Of a DNA stretch of 10,580 nucleotides, positions 7,036 through 10,580 are shown piece after piece. The stretch lies in assembly GCA_024409025.1 (NCBI GenBank), contig JAKSUM010000018.1, positions 1-10,580 of the forward strand, read 5' to 3'. Origin of the DNA: a bacterium. GTDB lineage: Bacteria > Vulcanimicrobiota > CADAWZ01. The notes below the pieces were generated by a model, which saw only the letters and a program-made list of their open reading frames with translations, was not told where the DNA came from and made no database searches. Position 1 is the stretch's first letter. Each line of letters begins with the position of its first letter. Made by a program: the position numbers and the translations under genes.

Positions 7036-7073
7036 AAAAAAACAGACCGGATCTCCGGTCTGTTTTTTTTCAT
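7032..7073. terminator. Bidirectional rho-independent terminator containing both stop codons
   Basis: The core arms CAGACCGGA (7043-7051) and TCCGGTCTG (7054-7062) are perfect inverted copies around a 2-nt centre. They are flanked by eight A (7035-7042) and eight T (7063-7070), so either strand gives a GC-rich hairpin followed by a T-run. The symmetry continues outward through TGA (7033-7035), the UPF0182 stop, and TCA (7070-7072), the nrnA stop on the other strand. In all, 40 of 42 positions are palindromic. It ends both converging operons. Confidence 0.95.
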
Positions 7074-8053
7074 GACAATCTTTCCCTAAGCATTCCGAGA
7101 AGCCTCTCCGCCTCATCCCTGTCTTTGAGAGAGCATCCTGCGGCAGCATCATGGCCTCCGCCTCCGAAAGCGGAAGCGATGCTCCTGACATTAAAATCCC
7201 CAGTAGCCCTAAGGCTTGCGGAATATGAGGAATCATCCTGCTCGGTAAGAAGCACGAACGCCTCACATCCCTGTATAATGTTAAGCCGCTCGGTAATGCC
7301 TCCCAAATCCTTTTTTGAAAGGCCATACCCGTTTACAAAATCTCTTGTGACTCTGGCAACAACAAGCCTTCCGGAGCATTCAAGCTCCAGCTTTGACATA
7401 AGATGCCCGCATGCCCTGACTATTCTCGGGGGCACGCTCAAAAAGAACTTCTTTGAGCACAGATAGGAATCGGCCCCCAAATCAATGAGCTCCGCAGTTA
7501 TCTCATGCGTAAGGGAAGATGTATTTGAGTATCTGAAGCCGCCAGTATCGGACATTATGGCAAGAAAAAGCGCGTCTGCCATATCCTTGGATATTGATAC
7601 GTCCAATTCCTTAAGGAGAATAAAAATCATCTCTCCCAATGCGGCAGCTCCGGTATCAATCCAGTTTATGTCGCCATTAACGGAATTGCCCTTATGATGA
7701 TCGATATTGATAAGCCTTCTTGCCATCTTTTCAGGAACAAAGCCCTCAGGAAGTCGCTTTATGTTCGTGCATTCCATCAGCACAAGGCAGTCAAAAACCT
7801 CTCCGTCAGGAACAGAGTAGACTATTTTTTCCGTTCTGTCTATAAAAGCAATGCTGTCCGGAAGAGGATCATGGGAAAGGCATACCGTCCTTATGCCCAT
7901 GGATTCAAGACCTTCCGCAAGAGCCAGCATGGAGCCGGCATCATCCCCGTCTATATTGACATGGGGAGCTAGAAGGACAGAATGAGCCTCTTTCAAAAAG
8001 AGAGCAGCCTCTCTAAGAGAACTGCTCTCCATAGCCTTACTCTGATATCTCAT
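7070..8053 (-). CDS. nrnA: DHH/DHHA1 phosphoesterase, NrnA-like (nanoRNase / pAp phosphatase)
   Basis: NrnA-type enzymes are cytosolic Mn-dependent phosphoesterases that degrade 2-5 nt RNAs and often dephosphorylate 3'-phosphoadenosine 5'-phosphate. With this start the protein has 327 residues. The DHH domain shows HVNIDGDDAGS (His31, Asp35, Asp37), IDHHKGN (Asp118-His119-His120) and SDTGGFRYSNTS (Asp169). The C-terminal DHHA1 domain has FGGGGHDAAAG (296-306), the substrate-binding glycine motif. Motif II reads MECTN, with Glu94 where most NrnA proteins have Asp. The start is uncertain: TTG 8089, ATG 8068, ATG 8053 and ATG 8032 are all in frame and none has a strong ribosome site. 8053 overlaps the rbfA end by 17 bp, and 8032 would start 4 nt after the rbfA stop. 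Placement after infB-rbfA is typical of Firmicutes and relatives. It is the last gene of its operon. Confidence 0.88.
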   Translation of the reverse strand: MRYQSKAMESSSLREAALFLKEAHSVLLAPHVNIDGDDAGSMLALAEGLESMGIRTVCLSHDPLPDSIAFIDRTEKIVYSVPDGEVFDCLVLMECTNIKRLPEGFVPEKMARRLINIDHHKGNSVNGDINWIDTGAAALGEMIFILLKELDVSISKDMADALFLAIMSDTGGFRYSNTSSLTHEITAELIDLGADSYLCSKKFFLSVPPRIVRACGHLMSKLELECSGRLVVARVTRDFVNGYGLSKKDLGGITERLNIIQGCEAFVLLTEQDDSSYSASLRATGDFNVRSIASAFGGGGHDAAAGCSLKDRDEAERLLGMLRERLS

Positions 8054-8423
8054 TTCCGGCTTCTTCATGAATTTTTCTGTCGTTTTCAAGAGCCTTGTTT
8101 ATGAGCATCGACATTCTCACGCCGTTTTCAATGGACTCATCAAGAGCGAAGTGCAGATCCGGTATGCATCTCAGGCGGAGCTGAGGCACTATCTCTCTCT
8201 TTATAAAGCCCTTTGCGCTGTTAAGGCCCTCTATTGCGGCTGCTTTTTCCTCGTCGCTGCCGTACACGCTTACAAAGAGCTTTGCATGCCGCATGTCCGG
8301 AGAAACCTTGACATCCGTTATGCTTACAAAGCCGATTCTCGGATCCTTAAGGCTCCTTATGGCTTCGCTTACAAGCTCGAGAAGCAGATGGCCGACTCTT
8401 TCAAGACGAAAAGTCCCCCTATT
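8037..8423 (-). CDS. rbfA: Ribosome-binding factor A, no standard start codon visible
   Basis: RbfA binds the 30S subunit during 16S rRNA 5'-end maturation and cold adaptation. The reading frame gives about 128 residues, close to the usual ~120. It contains RLERVGHLLLELVSEAI, SLKDPRIGFVSITDVKVSPDM and AKLFVSVYGS, then REIVPQLRLRCIPDLHFALDESIENG, together a clear KH-like RbfA fold. The first ATG (8292-8294) falls inside this conserved region and would leave an 85-residue fragment without the first helix and strand. Upstream the frame is open back to the infB TAG (8424-8426), with AGGGGG (8415-8420) as a good ribosome site, but no ATG, GTG or TTG follows in frame. Start could be at a rare codon (CTT 8405 or CTG 8387), or a base may be missing: TTG at 8404 is one base out of frame. 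The 5' boundary given is the limit of the open frame, not a mapped start. Confidence 0.85.
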   Translation of the reverse strand, partial: NRGTFRLERVGHLLLELVSEAIRSLKDPRIGFVSITDVKVSPDMRHAKLFVSVYGSDEEKAAAIEGLNSAKGFIKREIVPQLRLRCIPDLHFALDESIENGVRMSMLINKALENDRKIHEEAGNEISE

Positions 8424-10580
8424 CTATCTTTCCTTTTCCTTAAGCTGATAGGCTTCGATGATGTCGCCTTCCTGAAGGTCATTGAAGTTCTCTATGCTTA
8501 TGCCGCACTCGAATCCTTCAAGGACTTCCTTAGCATCATCCTTGAATCTCTTGAGAGACTCAATCTCGCCCTCATGTATCATCTTGTTCTTTCTGTAAAT
8601 CTTTACTTCGGAATTTCTGGCTATCTTTCCGGAGATTACGCAGCTTCCGGCAATGACTCCGACCTTGGATGCCTTGAATATCTGCCTGACCTCTGCCTTT
8701 CCGATAAGAACCTGCTCGTATTCAGGCTCAAGCATGCCCTTCATGGCCGCCTGTATATCCTCTATCATATGATAGATTACGTCATAGGTCCTTATGTTGA
8801 CCTTTTCCTGTTCGGCAAGCTTTCTTATGTTTGACTCGACCTTGATATTGAAGCCGATGATAAGCGGATGTGCGGAGGTCTTCGCAAGAAGAACATCAGA
8901 CTCGCTGACCGATCCGACCGCGCCATGGACTATATTTACCTTAACCTCGTCATCAGGAAGCTTGGCGAGAGAATGCTTAATTGCTTCAACAGAGCCGTTG
9001 CTGTCAGCCTTAATGAGAACGTCAAGCTCTTTCTTCTCTCCTTCGGACAGCCCCTTAAAAATATCCTGAAGGGTGGTCTTTGGTCCGGAAACAAGATGTC
9101 TTTCCCTGTCACGGGTCTGTCTTTCGTCGGAAATCTGCCTTGCCATCTTATCATCCTTGACGGCCATAAGCACATCGCCCGCATTCGGAAGATCAGTAAG
9201 ACCGACAATTTCAACAGGAATTGACGGAGTTGCCTTCTTGAGCTTCTCTCCGTTTTCGTTGATAAGGAGTCTTACCTTGCCGCTTACAAGTCCTGCGATG
9301 ACAGCATCTCCGGGCTTAAGGGTTCCCTTCTGGACAAGAACAGTGGCCATGCATCCGAGTCCCTTGTCAAGCCTTGATTCAAGAATGATTCCGTATGCCC
9401 TTCTCTTCGGGTTAGCCTTCAGCTCCTGCATATCGGCTACAAGAAGAATCATATCGAGCAGATCGTCAAGTCCTATTTTGGACTTTGCAGATACGGGGAC
9501 GCATGTGGCATCTCCGCCCCAGTCATCAGGAGTAAGTCCCTGATCGGCAAGCTGCTGCTTTACCCTGTCAATATTTGCTCCGGGCTTGTCAATCTTGTTG
9601 ATTGCAACAATTATCGGAACCTTTGCTGCCTTGGCATGGTTGATAGCCTCGATTGTCTGGGGCATTACGCCGTCGTCAGCAGCGACAACGAGAATGGCTA
9701 TATCTGTTACCTGAGCTCCCCTTGCCCTCATTGCCGTAAAAGCTTCGTGTCCTGGAGTATCAACAAAAACAATCTTCTTGCCGTCGTGATTTACGACATA
9801 AGCGCCAATTTTCTGAGTTATGCCTCCGGCTTCTCCTGCCGTGACATTTGTCTTTCTTATGGCATCAAGAAGAGACGTTTTTCCATGATCGACATGGCCG
9901 AGAATCGTGACAACTGGCGGACGTGCCTCGAGGGAATCAGGATCATCATCTTCCTCTTCATCCGATTCGATATCTTCCATAAATACAATCTTATCATGCT
10001 CAAGCTCAAAGAGATCCATTATGAAATATATGAGCTCTTTGTCAAGAGAATGGTTGATAGCAAGCATTCTGCCGTTCTCAAGAAGCTTTCTGAGAATGTC
10101 TCCGGGCTTAAGATCGAGAAGAGAAGCAAGCTCGCCTATGGTTATAGGAAGAGCGACCTCAATAGCCTTGGCTGTCTCGACAACCTCCTTCTTCGCCTCA
10201 TTGCGCTTTTTTGCAGAGGAAGAAGGCTTGCTGCCTCCCTGCTGTATGAGCATCCTGCCTTTGGAGGTCATCTGCTGCTCTTTCTTTTCAGCATGCTGCT
10301 TATTGCTCTGCTTCTGTCCCTGACCGGGCTTCTGCATTATGACAGGCATCTCAAAGGAGGAAGATGACTTCTGCCTCTGGCCGCTGGGCCTGCGATCCTG
10401 TCTCGGAGCATCCTTGTCCTTATCCATAAAGCCCTGCAAAGGTCTCTGCTGGCCGCCCTGCTGGAAGCCGCCTTCCCTTCTGAAGCCCTGACCGTTCCTG
10501 TCGCCGGACTGCTGCCTGTCGCCGTAAGGTCTCTGCTGGCCGCCCTGCTGGAAGCCGCCTTCCCTTCTGAAGCCCTGACC
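8424..10580 (-). CDS. infB: Translation initiation factor IF-2, N-terminus cut off by window edge
   Basis: IF-2 is the GTPase that brings initiator fMet-tRNA to the 30S subunit and promotes subunit joining. The last 718 residues are visible. In order these are a Gln/Gly/Arg-rich repetitive linker, a basic Lys/Gln/Ser linker, an IF2_N domain ([21 protein letters not shown]), an acidic stretch ([11 protein letters not shown]) and the GTPase domain. That domain shows G1 GHVDHGKT (9876-9899), the conserved [11 protein letters not shown]3 DTPGHEAF, G4 NKID and G5 SAKS. Domains II, III and IV follow, ending [14 protein letters not shown]. All G-motifs are intact. The open frame continues through the right edge, so the true start is outside. 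The stop is TAG, and rbfA continues in the same frame directly after it. Gene order infB-rbfA-nrnA indicates a translation operon. Confidence 0.98.
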   Translation of the reverse strand, partial: GQGFRREGGFQQGGQQRPYGDRQQSGDRNGQGFRREGGFQQGGQQRPLQGFMDKDKDAPRQDRRPSGQRQKSSSSFEMPVIMQKPGQGQKQSNKQHAEKKEQQMTSKGRMLIQQGGSKPSSSAKKRNEAKKEVVETAKAIEVALPITIGELASLLDLKPGDILRKLLENGRMLAINHSLDKELIYFIMDLFELEHDKIVFMEDIESDEEEDDDPDSLEARPPVVTILGHVDHGKTSLLDAIRKTNVTAGEAGGITQKIGAYVVNHDGKKIVFVDTPGHEAFTAMRARGAQVTDIAILVVAADDGVMPQTIEAINHAKAAKVPIIVAINKIDKPGANIDRVKQQLADQGLTPDDWGGDATCVPVSAKSKIGLDDLLDMILLVADMQELKANPKRRAYGIILESRLDKGLGCMATVLVQKGTLKPGDAVIAGLVSGKVRLLINENGEKLKKATPSIPVEIVGLTDLPNAGDVLMAVKDDKMARQISDERQTRDRERHLVSGPKTTLQDIFKGLSEGEKKELDVLIKADSNGSVEAIKHSLAKLPDDEVKVNIVHGAVGSVSESDVLLAKTSAHPLIIGFNIKVESNIRKLAEQEKVNIRTYDVIYHMIEDIQAAMKGMLEPEYEQVLIGKAEVRQIFKASKVGVIAGSCVISGKIARNSEVKIYRKNKMIHEGEIESLKRFKDDAKEVLEGFECGISIENFNDLQEGDIIEAYQLKEKER
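10439..10580 (-). repeat. 87-bp-period direct repeat inside infB
   Basis: Bases 10439-10493 recur exactly at 10526-10580, giving a period of 87 bp (29 codons) and identity over all 55 comparable bases. The second copy runs off the window, so more may follow. In protein the repeat reads [18 protein letters not shown], joined by [11 protein letters not shown]. It lies in the disordered linker of IF-2. Exact identity at DNA level suggests recent duplication or gene conversion. Confidence 0.9.

Noticed and set aside
7032..7073. Nearly identical short peptides starting MKKNRP on both strands
   Set aside because: They are a by-product of the palindromic terminator, which reads the same on both strands, not a gene pair.
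8424..8426. Genome-wide recoding of TAG as a sense codon
   Set aside because: groES also ends at TAG at its normal length, and no gene body here contains an internal TAG. Local readthrough remains possible, but recoding is not supported.
8067..8834. 255-codon plus-strand open frame opposite rbfA and infB
   Set aside because: It lies wholly antisense to two conserved genes and its product has no recognisable domain.
9636..10367. 243-codon plus-strand open frame opposite infB
   Set aside because: Antisense shadow of the IF-2 GTPase and N-terminal regions, with low-complexity composition that mirrors the IF-2 linker.

Overview
This is a chromosomal window of mostly core bacterial genes with two small accessory groups in the middle. 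The organism looks like an anaerobic Gram-positive-type lineage, either Firmicutes (Clostridia or Negativicutes) or a neighbour such as Synergistota. The reasons are the HrcA/CIRCE-type control of groES-groEL, the infB-rbfA-nrnA gene order, a UPF0182 membrane protein, an HPt plus receiver/HD-GYP pair of the kind common in those groups, and heavy use of ATA (Ile) and AGA/AGG (Arg) codons in the accessory genes. This placement is an inference. No 16S, tRNA, mobile element or CRISPR array is present.

Layout. (1) 1-1580, minus strand: groES then groEL (GroEL is cut by the left edge), read from a promoter overlapped by a divergent CIRCE element. (2) 1599-3431, minus strand: a tight three-gene operon of a stand-alone HPt protein, a receiver/HD-GYP protein (predicted cyclic-di-GMP phosphodiesterase) and a DUF1805 (YunC-like) protein. 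The gaps are 3 nt and 0 nt. (3) 3432-3607: a divergent, AT-rich control region with three inverted repeats and a 14-bp tandem repeat. (4) 3608-7035, plus strand: a LacA/Maa-type hexapeptide acetyltransferase, then a large UPF0182 membrane protein. (5) 7032-7073: a palindromic bidirectional terminator that contains the stop codons of both converging genes. (6) 7070-10580, minus strand: infB (5' end cut by the right edge), rbfA and nrnA, packed as one operon for translation initiation, ribosome maturation and nanoRNA turnover.

The points most worth a second look are these. rbfA has no recognisable start codon and lies in the same frame as infB, separated from it only by a TAG. The HPt/HD-GYP/DUF1805 operon has no histidine kinase beside it. 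The divergent promoter region has layered repeats. The convergent terminator is unusually perfect. The 5' part of infB carries an exact 87-bp-period repeat. The DHH phosphoesterase has Glu at a position that is usually a metal-binding Asp. I see no clear multi-gene novel defence or mobile system. The signalling operon is the nearest thing to an undescribed functional unit.
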